NCBI GenBank assembly: GCA_036563615.1
Contig: DATCMB010000021.1
Coordinates: 62,001 to 126,000, forward strand
Origin: Candidatus Binatia bacterium
Lineage (GTDB): Bacteria; Desulfobacterota; Binatia; UBA12015
Reading direction: 5' to 3'
DNA length: 64,000 nt
Below the pieces are notes generated by a model that searched no databases, had not been told where the DNA came from, and worked only from the letters and a program-made list of their open reading frames with translations. Positions 30,031 through 39,241 of this stretch are shown one piece after another. The position numbers and the translations under genes are program-made. Numbering within the stretch: the stretch's first letter is position 1; each line of letters begins with the position of its first letter.

Positions 30031-30908
30031 AGCCAGGCTCGCCGCGGCGCCGGCCCCAGCTCGGCTGGCGCGGACTGCTGCTCGCGTCGCTCGTGCTGCT
30101 CGCGCCGACGAGCGCGGACGCCGTGCCGTTCGTCGCCACACCGTTCGAGGTCGTGCAGGCGATGCTCGAGGTCGCGCGCGTCGGACCGTCCGACACCGTG
30201 ATGGATCTCGGCTCGGGCGACGGGCGCATCGTGATCGTCGCCGCCGACAAGTACGGCGCGCGCGGCGTCGGCATCGAGCGCAACGCGGAGCTCGTGCGCA
30301 CGAGCATGGAGAACGCGCGTCGAGCAGGCGTCGAGGACAAGGTCGAGTTCCGCCAGCAGGACCTCTTCGAGACCGACCTGCGCGGCGTCTCGGTGCTGAC
30401 CATGTACCTGCTGCCGACGGTCAATCTCGCGCTGCGCCTCAAGATCCTCGAGCAGCTCGCGCCCGGCGCACGCGTCGTGTCGCACGAGTTCGACATGGGC
30501 GACTGGCCGCCCGACGAGCACCTCGTCGTCGGCGGCGCCGACGTCTACATGTGGGTCGTCCCAGCGAACGCTGCGGGCGTCTGGCGGATGACGATCCCCG
30601 GCGACGGCGACGCAGGCGACGCCACGGCCGAGATCGAGATCCGGCAGCGCTTCCAGAAGGTGACGGCGCTGAACCGCGGCAAGGAGCCGCCGTTCACGAT
30701 CGACGACGCGGAGCTCGTCGGCAACGAGCTCTCGCTCGACGTCGTCGACCGCAAGACCGGCGAGCGCCGACGCTTCACCGGTCGCGTCGGCGCGAGCGCG
30801 ATCCAGGGCAGCTTCGCCGACGGACGCGAGGCGCACCTCGACCGCCTGCGCGCCGGCAAGATCTCGACCGACCGCGCCGAGGCATCGACCGAGCGCGCCG
30901 CCCGCTAG
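30027..30908 (+). CDS. Periplasmic class I SAM methyltransferase-like protein, probable CTG start
   Basis: A methyltransferase fold with an apparent signal peptide, about 293 residues. The SAM site is clear: VMDLGSGDGRIVIVAADKYG followed by GVGIERNAELV. The hydrophobic stretch LLLASLVLLAPTSADA ahead of it looks like a cleavable signal. No ATG, GTG or TTG lies before that stretch in frame; a CTG at 30027 overlapping the previous stop (CTGA), with GAGGG 6 bases upstream, would give a normal signal peptide. The first standard in-frame codon (GTG, about 30093) would cut into the signal. A C-terminal ~100-residue beta-rich domain is extra to the fold. The substrate is unknown. Confidence 0.75.
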   Translation: MKPGSPRRRPQLGWRGLLLASLVLLAPTSADAVPFVATPFEVVQAMLEVARVGPSDTVMDLGSGDGRIVIVAADKYGARGVGIERNAELVRTSMENARRAGVEDKVEFRQQDLFETDLRGVSVLTMYLLPTVNLALRLKILEQLAPGARVVSHEFDMGDWPPDEHLVVGGADVYMWVVPANAAGVWRMTIPGDGDAGDATAEIEIRQRFQKVTALNRGKEPPFTIDDAELVGNELSLDVVDRKTGERRRFTGRVGASAIQGSFADGREAHLDRLRAGKISTDRAEASTERAAR

Positions 30909-30966
30909 CCGATCACGCGCGCGCGGCGTTTGAGCTGGGTCCGCGTTGTCGGCACAAAAACGAGCC

Positions 30967-33900
30967 ATGGCGACGCGCGAGGCGAGCCCGTTCGTCGGCC
31001 GCGCGGCCGAGCGCGCGGCGCTCGCGCGTCACCACGCGGCGGCGTGCGACGGCGCCGGACGCTTCGTGCTGGTCGCCGGCGAGGCGGGGATCGGCAAGAC
31101 GCGCCTCGTCGAGGAGGTGATCGGACCGCCCGGCACGCCGCGGGTCGCCTGGGGACGTTGCCGCGAGGGCGGCGGCGCGCCGGCCTTCTGGCCGTGGATC
31201 GAGGCGCTGCGTCCGCTGCTCGCGAACGGCAACGCGGAGCGCGTGCGCGGCGCGCTCGGCGCTGCGGCTCTCGAGCTCGCGCGCCTCCTGCCCGAGCTCG
31301 CGCCGCAGGGCGCGCCGTCCGACGCAGCACCCGGTGCGACACCCGGCTCGCCCGCCGCGCGCTTCCGCCTGTTCGACGCGATCAGCGCGCTGCTGGTCGC
31401 GCTCGCCGACGAGCCGCTCACCGTCGTGCTCGACGACCTGCACTGGGCCGACGAGGAGACGCTGCTCCTGCTGCGCTTCCTCGCCCCGGAGGTCCGCCGG
31501 CACGGCCTGCTGCTGGTCGCGACGTGCCGCGAGCACGAGCTCGAAGGGGTGCCCGACGCGCCGCGCATCCGCGCCGACCTCACGCGCCTCGCCGAGCGCC
31601 TGCCGCTGCGCGGCCTCACCACCGACGACATCGACGCCTACGCGCACGCCGCCTCCGGCGTGCGTCCGGCGACGCGCGTCGTACAGCGCATCCACGCCGC
31701 GACCGCGGGCAACGCGTTCTTCGTCGCCGAGCTGGTCGACGTGCTGCGGCGCGAAGGCCGCCTCGACGCGGACGACCTCCAGCTCGAGGAGGTCGAGCTG
31801 CCGGCCGGTCTGCGCGACGCGGCGCTGCGCCGGATCGGCGACGCGCCGGAGGAGACGCTCGCCCTGCTCCGCATCGCGGCGCTCGAGGGTCCGGAGTTCG
31901 AGGTCGCGGTGATCGCGCGCGCCGCAGGCATCGACCCGGCCACCGCGCTGCGCCGCCTCCGTCCGGCGTTCGCGACCGGCGTCGTCGAGCCGCCGGCGAC
32001 CGGGCTCGACACCGCGCGCTTCGCGCACGACCTGGTCGTCGAGGCGCTGCGCGCGGAGCTCACGCCGGACGAGCGCAGCGAGCTCCACCTCGCGCTCGCC
32101 GACGCGCTCGAGGCGCTGCGTCCGCACGCGCTCGACGAGATCGCCGCCGACATCGTGCGCCACCTGAGCGCCGCCGGCGTCCTCGCCGATCCCGCCCGCA
32201 CGCTCGGGTACGCGACGCGCGCCGGCGAGCACGCGCTGCGCGTGCTGGGCTACGAGGACGCGGCCCTGCACTTCGCGCAGGCGCTGACGCTCGCGCGCCG
32301 CTCGGGCGCGAGCGCCGCCGTCAAGCTCGACCTGCTGGCGCGCCTCGCCGAGGCACGGCTCGCGGCCGGCGACGACGACGGCGCGCGCAACACCGCCGTC
32401 GAGGCGGCGCACGAAGCGCGCGAGGCCGGCGACCGGCAGCGCTTCGCACAGGCCGCGGCGCTCGCCAGCGCGGCGCGCTCGGAGACCGGACAGCCCGACC
32501 ACGAGGTGATCGCGCTCCTCGAGGAGGCGGAGCGCAGCACCGCTCCCGACGAGGTCGCGCTGCGCGCGCTCGTTCTCGCGCCGCTCGCGCGCGAGATCTA
32601 CTTCGTCGACCGCGCGCGTCGCCTCGCGGCGAGCGAGGAGGCGCTCGCGCACGCGCGCGCGCTCGGCGATCCGGCGCTGCTCGCCGCGGCGCTCGGCGCA
32701 CGTCACCTCGCACTCTGGGAGCCCGGGAAGGCGGCGGAGCGGCTCGTGCTCGCCGACGAGCAGCTCGCGCTCGCCGAGCGCATCCGCGACGGTCAGCTCG
32801 CGACGCACGCGCACGCCTGGCGCATCGCCGACCTGCTCGAGCTCGGCCGCATCGTCGAGGCCGACGACGGGCTCGAGCGCTACGCGGCGCTCGCCGGACG
32901 GCTGCGCCTGCCGCGTCTCACCTGGCACGTCGTCGTCGGGCGCGCGTCGCAGGCGCTGCGCCGCGGGCGTCTCGCCGACGCCGAGCGCCTCGCCGAGCAG
33001 GCGCTCGCCACCTGGCAGGGCGGACCGCAGAACAACGTGCTCCAGTTCTACGCCGTGCAGCTCTTCGTGCTGCGCGAGGAGCAAGATCGCCTCGCGGAGC
33101 TCGACGAGGCGCTGCGCACCTTCACCGCGGGCTCGACGCTGCCCGCGTGGCAGGCCGCCGCAGCATCGATGCACCTCGCACTCGGGCGGCACGACGAAGC
33201 GCGCGTCGTCGTGCGTGGCCTCGCCGCGCCTCGACGCCCTGCCCTTCGACGGCACGCGCGTGCAGACGCTCGCGCGCCTCGCGCTGCTCGCGAGCGCGCT
33301 CGGCGAGCGCGAGGTCGCGGGCGTGCTGCACGCCGAGCTCGCGCCCTACGCGGACGACGACGTGGTGATCGGCGCCGGCGTCGCCTGGCTCGGGCCGGTC
33401 GCGCGCTACCTCGGCGTGCTGGCGCTCACCATGGGTCGCGTCGACGAGGCGGTCGCGCGGCTCGAGGACGCGCTCGCGCGCAGCCGGCGCAGCGCCGCGC
33501 CGGCGCAGGTCGCGCACGTCCAGGCCGTGCTCGCGCAGGCGCTGCGCGCGCGCGGCGACGCGAGCGCGGCGCAAAGACTCGAGGGCGAGAGCGCCGCCGC
33601 GGCGCAGGCGCTCGGCCTCGAAGCGCTGCGCCGCGAGCTCGCGCAGCGCGGCGCGGTGAGCGGCGACGTCGCCGTCGCCTCGGCGGCGGCTCCTTCGGCG
33701 TCACCCCAGGTGGCACCTGTCGCGCGCCTCGCGCACGACGACGGCGCCTGGCTCGTCGCGCACGGCGACGAGACGACGCGCCTGCGCGACATGAAGGGCG
33801 TTCGCTACCTGGCGCTCCTGCTGCGCGAGCCCGGACGCGAGCTGCACGCGCTCGACGTGGTCGGCGACGACGTCGAGCCCGATCCGGACGCCGGCGAGCT

Positions 33901-34267
33901 CGCCACCCCGGCCGCGCGGCGCGCGTACCGCGCGCGCCTGCTCGAGCTGCGCGCCGACCTCGAGGAGGCGCGCGAGCACAACGACCTCGGCGCCGCGGCG
34001 GTCATCGAGGAGAAGATCGCCGCGCTCACCGAGCAGCTCGCGCGCGTCGTCGGCGTCGACGGTCCGCGACGTCCCGGGTCGATGGCCGAGCGCGCGCGCA
34101 TCAACGCGACGCGCGCGATCCGCAAGGCGATCGACCGCATCTCGGCCGACTGCCCGCGGCTCGGGCGTCACCTGTCGAACAGCGTCGAGACCGGGCGCAT
34201 CTGCTGCTACCGGCCCGATCCGACGTTTCCGGTCGAGTGGGAGGTCGCGCCGCTGCCGTCGGCTTGA
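30967..34267 (+). pseudogene. Large AAA-ATPase/TPR regulator, interrupted by a one-base frameshift
   Basis: A STAND-like ATPase regulator of about 1,100 residues, split between two frames. The first frame (30967 to about 33230) has Walker A VAGEAGIGKTRLVEE, Walker B VVLDDLHWADEE and a helical TPR-like region. The second (about 33215-34267) has the rest of the helices, a winged-helix-like module (DGAWLVAHGDETTRLRDMKG) and a conserved end (RAIRKAIDRI, TGRICCYRPD). The paralogue at 51130-54540 reads straight through the same junction. One extra base between 33205 and 33240 would explain the break: a real mutation or a sequencing error. The winged-helix region is known from signal-response regulators. 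The ATG at 30967 or TTG at 30946 is the start. Confidence 0.8.
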
Positions 34268-34581
34268 GGCCTGCTGCGCGTCGTCAGGCATAAATCTCGG
34301 ATGGACGCAATCGAGGCGCGGCGACGGGGCACGCGCGCAGCCGGCAACGCGCCCGCGCCGCCGTTCGCCGCTGCGGATGCGCGGCACGCGTCCGCAGCGC
34401 GACGCGATGCTCTCGAACCGCGAAGCACCCCGAGAGCCGCGGCTGCAAAAATGTCTGGACTTCGCCGCTGCAACCGGGGTACGCAGAATGCATCCCTTCA
34501 GCCCCTCGCGCGCGGCATCATGCTGCTCCCGTGCCGCGCGAGCGGCTCGACGTCTGCGAAAGGCCCTCGGAGCGGTCACCC
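34268..34581 (+). other. Intergenic stretch with no recognisable gene
   Basis: 314 bases between the regulator and the zinc-ribbon gene. I see no convincing coding frame, RNA fold, promoter or repeat here. A weak five-base inverted repeat (GCCTG/CAGGC) lies just after the regulator stop. Confidence 0.5.
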
Positions 34582-35031
34582 ATGAGCACCTCGGCAGAAC
34601 CAAAGCGTGCCTCCGCTGGCGGGGCGGTCATCGGCGGCTACGTCGACGCCCTGTGCGGGAAGTGCAAGGCGACGACGAGCCACATCGTCCTCGCCAAGAT
34701 CGGCATCACGCCGACACGGGTCGAGTGTCGGACGTGCCACGCGATGCACGCCTACCGCGCACCCGGCTCTGCGCAGAAGACCTCGACGCGCAGCGCGGCC
34801 AAGCCGCGGCCGGCGCCCGATCCCGCGCAGGTGTGGGCCGAGGCCATGCGCAGGGTCGAGGGCGCGACACCCGTCAAGTACGCGATCGACCACCACTTCG
34901 ACGTCGGCACGCGGCTCTCCCACCCGACCTTCGGCGAGGGCGTGGTGATCCGGCACGCGAGCCCGTCGATCTGCGAGGTCGTGTTCCAGGACCGCAGCGT
35001 CAAGCTGAAGATGGGCTCGGCCGTCGGCTGA
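34582..35031 (+). CDS. Small zinc-ribbon protein with UvrD-tail-like C-terminus
   Basis: A 149-residue protein of unknown role. The N-terminal part has a zinc-ribbon pattern, CGKCKATTSHIVL followed about 25 residues later by CRTCHAMH. A disordered Ala/Pro/Lys linker follows. The C-terminal ~45 residues contain LSHPTFGEGVVIRHASPSIC and VVFQDRSVKLKM, which match the small Tudor-like domain at the end of UvrD/PcrA helicases (HPxFGxGxV...VxFxdgxKKL). That domain binds RNA polymerase in PcrA, so a transcription- or repair-linked role is conceivable. ATG at 34582 with GGAG upstream; an in-frame start at 34531 is less likely. Confidence 0.75.
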   Translation: MSTSAEPKRASAGGAVIGGYVDALCGKCKATTSHIVLAKIGITPTRVECRTCHAMHAYRAPGSAQKTSTRSAAKPRPAPDPAQVWAEAMRRVEGATPVKYAIDHHFDVGTRLSHPTFGEGVVIRHASPSICEVVFQDRSVKLKMGSAVG

Positions 35032-35087
35032 GCCGCCGCGCCGTCGCAGAACCGTCACCCGAGCAGTCGCGCGCGGCCCTGCCAGGA

Positions 35088-35109
35088 CGACGGCGGCTGC
35101 GCGCCGTCG
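35088..35109. terminator. Terminator-like hairpin between convergent genes
   Basis: CGACGGCG (35088-35095), 6-base loop, CGCCGTCG (35102-35109). Perfect 8-bp stem located between the zinc-ribbon gene and the converging cytochrome gene. Confidence 0.5.
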
Positions 35110-35140
35110 CGACGCACGCCGCCGCGCGCTGCGCTCGCCG

Positions 35141-36223
35141 TCAGCTCCCGCCCCGGCGCGTCACCGGGTAGCCGCGCTCGACCCACACGCGGATCCCCTC
35201 GTCGAGCACGGCCGCGTGCGGGTAGCCGCGGCGGCGCAGCTCGTCGACCACGACGCCCGACGCGTGGTGCGGGCACGCGCAGTACGCGATCACCCAGGTG
35301 CCGTCGTTCGGCACGCGGTCGAGCCCGGTGAGCGCGTAGTACGGCACCGAGATCGCGCCGGTGATGTGCTCGCGCTGCCAGTCGGAGGTCGCGCGCGCGT
35401 CGATGATCACCATGCGCCGGCCTTCATCCAGCGCGCGCTTGACGTCGTCGACCGGCACGAAGCGGCCCTCGCGCGGCGTGAACTCGGCGGGCGGACCGTC
35501 GGGGTTGACGACGATCGGCCCGGCCGGCGGCGGGACGCTCGCGGTCGCGGCCTGGATCGCGGCGCGATCGTCGGCCCAGCTCCGCAGGTAGGCGACCAGG
35601 TCCGCGATCTGCTGCTCGTCGAGCTCGCCCGCGTAGCCCTTCATCTGCGTGCCGTCGCGGCCGCGCGCGATCGCGTCGTAGAGGTACGCGTCGGTCGCGA
35701 GCGCGAGGAAGGTCGCGTTGGCGAGGTGCGGCGCGGTGCCGTGCGTGCGCCGGTCGCCGTGACACGACGCGCAGTTCGCCGCGTAGAGCGGCGCGCCGCG
35801 CTTGGCGCTGCCTTCGGGCGGCGTCGCGAGCTGGATCGGCGCCGGGCCCTTCGCGCGCAGGAACGCGACGATCTGCGCGGTCTCCGACGGCTGCAGCGGC
35901 CCGCCGAGCTCGGCCCCGTACGCCGCCATCGCGGTGCCGGGTCGTCCGAGCGCGATGCTGCCGGCGAGGAAGCGGTCGTCCGCCGCCGACAGGAACTGCG
36001 GGCTGACGAGCGACGGCGCGTTGTCCGCCGCGTAGCCGGTCGCGTCGGCGCCGTGGCACAGCGCGCAGTACTTCGCGTACAGCGCGGCGCCGGCGGCGAC
36101 CGCGTCGGCGTCCTGCCCGTGCGCGGGCGACGCGACGATCGGCGCAGAAAGCGCGGACGCGACGAGAGAGACGACGGCGAGCAAACGCATGGGGCGCGGC
36201 GACATCGCCCGAAGGTATGACAT
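35141..36223 (-). CDS. Diheme cytochrome c fused to a rhodanese domain
   Basis: Exported redox protein of 360 residues. A signal region (LLAVVSLVASALSAPIVA) precedes two cytochrome c domains with heme sites CALCH (about residue 54) and CASCH (about 150), each with later Met ligands possible (GTAMAAYGAEL, GTQMKGYAGEL). The last ~110 residues are a rhodanese domain with the active-site loop YCACPHHAS and the HITGAISVPY strand. Fusion of electron-carrier and sulfur-transfer domains in the periplasm suggests oxidation of a sulfur compound, with the persulfide Cys handed to heme; this is inference. The ATG at 36223 has GAGGGG upstream; ATGs at 36205 and 36190 are alternatives. It follows opgG by 50 bases. 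Confidence 0.87.
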   Translation of the reverse strand: MSYLRAMSPRPMRLLAVVSLVASALSAPIVASPAHGQDADAVAAGAALYAKYCALCHGADATGYAADNAPSLVSPQFLSAADDRFLAGSIALGRPGTAMAAYGAELGGPLQPSETAQIVAFLRAKGPAPIQLATPPEGSAKRGAPLYAANCASCHGDRRTHGTAPHLANATFLALATDAYLYDAIARGRDGTQMKGYAGELDEQQIADLVAYLRSWADDRAAIQAATASVPPPAGPIVVNPDGPPAEFTPREGRFVPVDDVKRALDEGRRMVIIDARATSDWQREHITGAISVPYYALTGLDRVPNDGTWVIAYCACPHHASGVVVDELRRRGYPHAAVLDEGIRVWVERGYPVTRRGGS

Positions 36224-36273
36224 CCCGGACGCCCCTCGCGCCAACGCGCGCGCGAGCGCGCGCCGGCGCCGGC

Positions 36274-37797
36274 TCACGGCGTCAGCGTGTAGGCCCAGAT
36301 CTCGGTCAGCGGCTGCCCGATCCACTCGAGGCGCGCGCGCAGGTCGACCGGCTCGCTGCCGCGCGGCTTGACCTGGAACGTCAAGCGCCACTCGCCGGTG
36401 AGCTGGTTCTTGACGACCTGCTGACCCACCAGCTCGGCCTCCTTCTCCGGACGGATCGAGAGGCTGCCGTGCAGGATCTCGCTGGGCGGGATGAGGTCGA
36501 TGTTGCCGCCCGCGAAGTCGATGACGAAGCGCTCGGTGTCGCCCTTGCTGCCGTGGTCGCGACGCGTCGAGGCGACGCGCGCGAGCGGCGGGCGGTCGGG
36601 GTTGTCGCCGTACCAGTAGAGGCGGTACGCGAAGGTGAGCGGCTCGCCCTTCTTCACCTCGCGCGCCGGCACCCAGTAGGCGACGATGTTGTCGTTGGTG
36701 TCGGACTTGGTCGGGATCTCGACCAGCTCGACCTGCCCCGGCCCCCACGACCCGATCGGCTCGACCCACGCGCTCGGACGCATCTGCGCCTGCGTCTCGA
36801 GGTCCTCGTAGCTCGCGAACTCGCGGTCGCGCTGGACGAGGCCGAAGCCGAGCACGTTCTCCGCGTCGAAGCGCGAGATCTGCAGGCGCTCGGGGTTGTC
36901 GAGCGGACGCCACAGCCAGTCGCCCGACGCGAAGTGGATCAGGAGTCCGTCCGAGTCGTGCGCCTCCGGGCGGAAGTCGTCGAACTTCCGCAGCGTGTTC
37001 TCGCCGTGGAAGAACATGCTGGTGAGCGGCGCGATGCCGAGCTTCTCGATGTCGCGACGCGGGAAGAGCTCGGCGTAGACCTCGACCACCGTCTCCTCGC
37101 CCGGATGGATGACGAAGCCGTAGGCGCCCGCGAGCCCCGGGCTGTCGAGCAGCGCGTACACCGTGATCGAGTCGTCGCCCGGCTGCGGCTTCTCGATCCA
37201 GAACTCGCGGAAGAACGGGAACTCCTCGCCGGTCGGCTCCGCGGTGTCGATCGCGAGCCCGCGCGCCGAGAGGCCGAACACCTGATCGCGCCCGACGGCG
37301 CGGAAGTACGACGCGCCGAGGAAGACGATCACCTCGTCGAAGTAGTCGGGACGCTTGATCGGCGCGTGCAGGCGGAAGCCCGCGTAGCCGAGCGTCTGCG
37401 GGACGCGGCTCGCGAACTCGTTGCGCCCGTAGTCGAACTGGCTCGGCAGGAACATCGCCGGCGACACGGTGTCGCCGTCGACGATGTTCACCTTGACCGG
37501 GCGATTGTAGAACAGTCCGGGATGGAAGAACTGCACCTGGAACGGCAGCTCCTCCTCCCGCCAGGTCGCGTACTCCGGCTTGAAGCGGATGTCGCGCCAC
37601 TGATCGTAGGTGATCCCGGCGAGCCAGTCGGGGATCTCCTCGCCCGCGTAGAACCCTTCGTTGGCGAGCTCGCGCGCGCGCTTGACGACGTCGTCCCAGC
37701 CGAACGCGCTGGCGCTCGTCGGCTGCGCGAGCGTCGTGAGCAGCGCGAGCACGCCGAGCAGCAGCGCCGCAAGCGACCCGCGACGCGCGCGCGGCAC
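36274..37797 (-). CDS. opgG: Periplasmic glucan protein OpgG/MdoG
   Basis: Periplasmic protein of the OpgG/OpgD family, about 507 residues, exported by a signal peptide (LAALLLGVLALLTTLAQPT). The family is needed for osmoregulated periplasmic glucan in enterobacteria, and members were shown to be beta-1,2-glucanases (GH186). The body is collinear with the family: FGWDDVVKRARELA near the start, DQWRDIRFKP, PEEF-like FPFFREFWIEKP, SMFFHGEN, and the C-terminal Ig-like part. OpgH, the usual glucan synthase partner, is absent. The GTG at 37797 is chosen; a strong start signal is not visible. It diverges from the sugar-binding lipoprotein gene by 40 bases, so they share a control region. Confidence 0.92.
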   Translation of the reverse strand: MPRARRGSLAALLLGVLALLTTLAQPTSASAFGWDDVVKRARELANEGFYAGEEIPDWLAGITYDQWRDIRFKPEYATWREEELPFQVQFFHPGLFYNRPVKVNIVDGDTVSPAMFLPSQFDYGRNEFASRVPQTLGYAGFRLHAPIKRPDYFDEVIVFLGASYFRAVGRDQVFGLSARGLAIDTAEPTGEEFPFFREFWIEKPQPGDDSITVYALLDSPGLAGAYGFVIHPGEETVVEVYAELFPRRDIEKLGIAPLTSMFFHGENTLRKFDDFRPEAHDSDGLLIHFASGDWLWRPLDNPERLQISRFDAENVLGFGLVQRDREFASYEDLETQAQMRPSAWVEPIGSWGPGQVELVEIPTKSDTNDNIVAYWVPAREVKKGEPLTFAYRLYWYGDNPDRPPLARVASTRRDHGSKGDTERFVIDFAGGNIDLIPPSEILHGSLSIRPEKEAELVGQQVVKNQLTGEWRLTFQVKPRGSEPVDLRARLEWIGQPLTEIWAYTLTP

Positions 37798-37837
37798 GAC
37801 CTCGCGCGGGCTCTGTGATAGGACGAGCGAAGCGGCG

Positions 37838-39241
37838 ATGCGCGACGCCCTGCGTACCTGCCTCCTCGCCTGCGGTCTCGTCGTCCTCGCCGCCGGCTGC
37901 ACCGACGACGGCGCCGCGGACGCCACCGTCGTCGACTTCTGGGCGCTCGGGTACGAGGGCGAGGTGGTCGAGCGGCTCGTGCCGGCCTTCGAGGCGCGAA
38001 CGCCCGGCGTGCGCGTGCGCGTCCAGCAGATCCCGTGGAGTGCGGCGCGCGAGAAGCTGATCACGGCGTTCGTCGCCGGCACGATGCCCGACGTCTTCCA
38101 GCTCGGCAGCACCTGGGTCGCGGAGTTCGTCGCGCTCGGCGCGCTCGAGCCGCTCTCGACCGCGGACGTCGCGTCCGCGCAAGGTGACGGATTCTTCCCC
38201 GGCATTCTCGAAGCGAATGTCATCGACGGAACGACTTGGGGGCTCCCTTGGTACGTGGACACCAGGGTCCTCTTTTACCGCAGCGACCTTCTCTCCCGCA
38301 CCGGTCGCCGTGCGCCACGCACCTGGGACGAGTGGCTCGACTGCATGGAGGCGGTCCGTCGAGAAGCGTCCGGCGATGCGTTCGCAATTCTCTTGCCGCT
38401 CACGGAGTGGGAGACTCCGGTGATCCTCGCGATGCAGAGCGGTGCGACGCTCCTACGTGACGACGAAACGCGCGGCAACTTCCAGAGCCCCGAGTTCCGT
38501 CGCGCCTTTACCTTCTACGTCTCGCTGTTCGAGCGCGGGCTCGCACCGCGCAGCGGCGAGGCGAGCGCCGCGAACCTCTACCAGGGTTTCGCCGACGGGA
38601 CTTTCTCATTCTTGATCACCGGACCGTGGAACCTCGCGCAGTTTCGCGAGCGGCTGCCGGCGTCGCTGCAGCACGCCTGGGCGACGGCGCCGATGCCCGC
38701 CCCGCAGGCGGACGGCTTTCCCGGCGTGTCGCTCGCCGGTGGCGCGAGCCTTGCGCTGTGGCGTGGATCACGGGTGAAGGACGCGGCCTGGAAGTGGGTG
38801 CAGTACCTCGTCGCGCCGGAAGCGCAGGCGGAGCTCGCCCGCCTCGCGGGCGACCTGCCGGCGCGCGAGAGCGCGTGGCGCGCGCTCGCGCTCGACCGCG
38901 GCGCGCACACGCGCGCCTTCTGGGAGCAGCTGCGCAACGTGCGTCCGACGCCGCGCATCCCCGAGTGGGAGCGCATCGCGGCCGAGATCGGCAGACGCGC
39001 CGAGGCGGCGATCCGTGGTGAGGAGAGCGTCGATCGGGCGCTCGCCGCGCTCGACGAGGGCGTCGACCGGATCCTCGCCAAGCGGCGCTGGCTGCGCGAG
39101 CGCGCGGCGCGAGCTGCGGGCGCGGCGGACGCCAAACGAGCACCGGGTGCTGACGACGCGCCGGACGCGGCGCTTGCCCGGCACGCGGCAGGCGCCGCGA
39201 TCACCGAGAACGCGGCAGGCGCCGCGGGAGGCGCGCCGTGA
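37838..39241 (+). CDS. Sugar ABC transporter substrate-binding lipoprotein
   Basis: Extracytoplasmic solute-binding protein, 467 residues, lipid-anchored (VVLAAGC lipobox, Cys about residue 21). The fold is of the family 1 sugar-binding proteins: VVDFWALGYEGEVVERLVPA, MPDVFQLGSTWVAEF, TWGLPWYVDTRVLFYRSDLL, and WKWVQYLVAPEAQAELA. It is the first gene of the importer. The C-terminal ~45 residues are Ala/Gly-rich with a repeated HAAGAA-like unit and look disordered. Codon use changes over about 38170-38530, where A/T-ending codons (GAA, ATT, TTT, CGT, GGA) are common. Its stop overlaps the permease start (GTGA). Confidence 0.9.
   Translation: MRDALRTCLLACGLVVLAAGCTDDGAADATVVDFWALGYEGEVVERLVPAFEARTPGVRVRVQQIPWSAAREKLITAFVAGTMPDVFQLGSTWVAEFVALGALEPLSTADVASAQGDGFFPGILEANVIDGTTWGLPWYVDTRVLFYRSDLLSRTGRRAPRTWDEWLDCMEAVRREASGDAFAILLPLTEWETPVILAMQSGATLLRDDETRGNFQSPEFRRAFTFYVSLFERGLAPRSGEASAANLYQGFADGTFSFLITGPWNLAQFRERLPASLQHAWATAPMPAPQADGFPGVSLAGGASLALWRGSRVKDAAWKWVQYLVAPEAQAELARLAGDLPARESAWRALALDRGAHTRAFWEQLRNVRPTPRIPEWERIAAEIGRRAEAAIRGEESVDRALAALDEGVDRILAKRRWLRERAARAAGAADAKRAPGADDAPDAALARHAAGAAITENAAGAAGGAP

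Noticed and set aside
34268..34581. Possible small RNA upstream of the zinc-ribbon gene
   Set aside because: No strong hairpin-plus-terminator arrangement and no recognisable RNA family.
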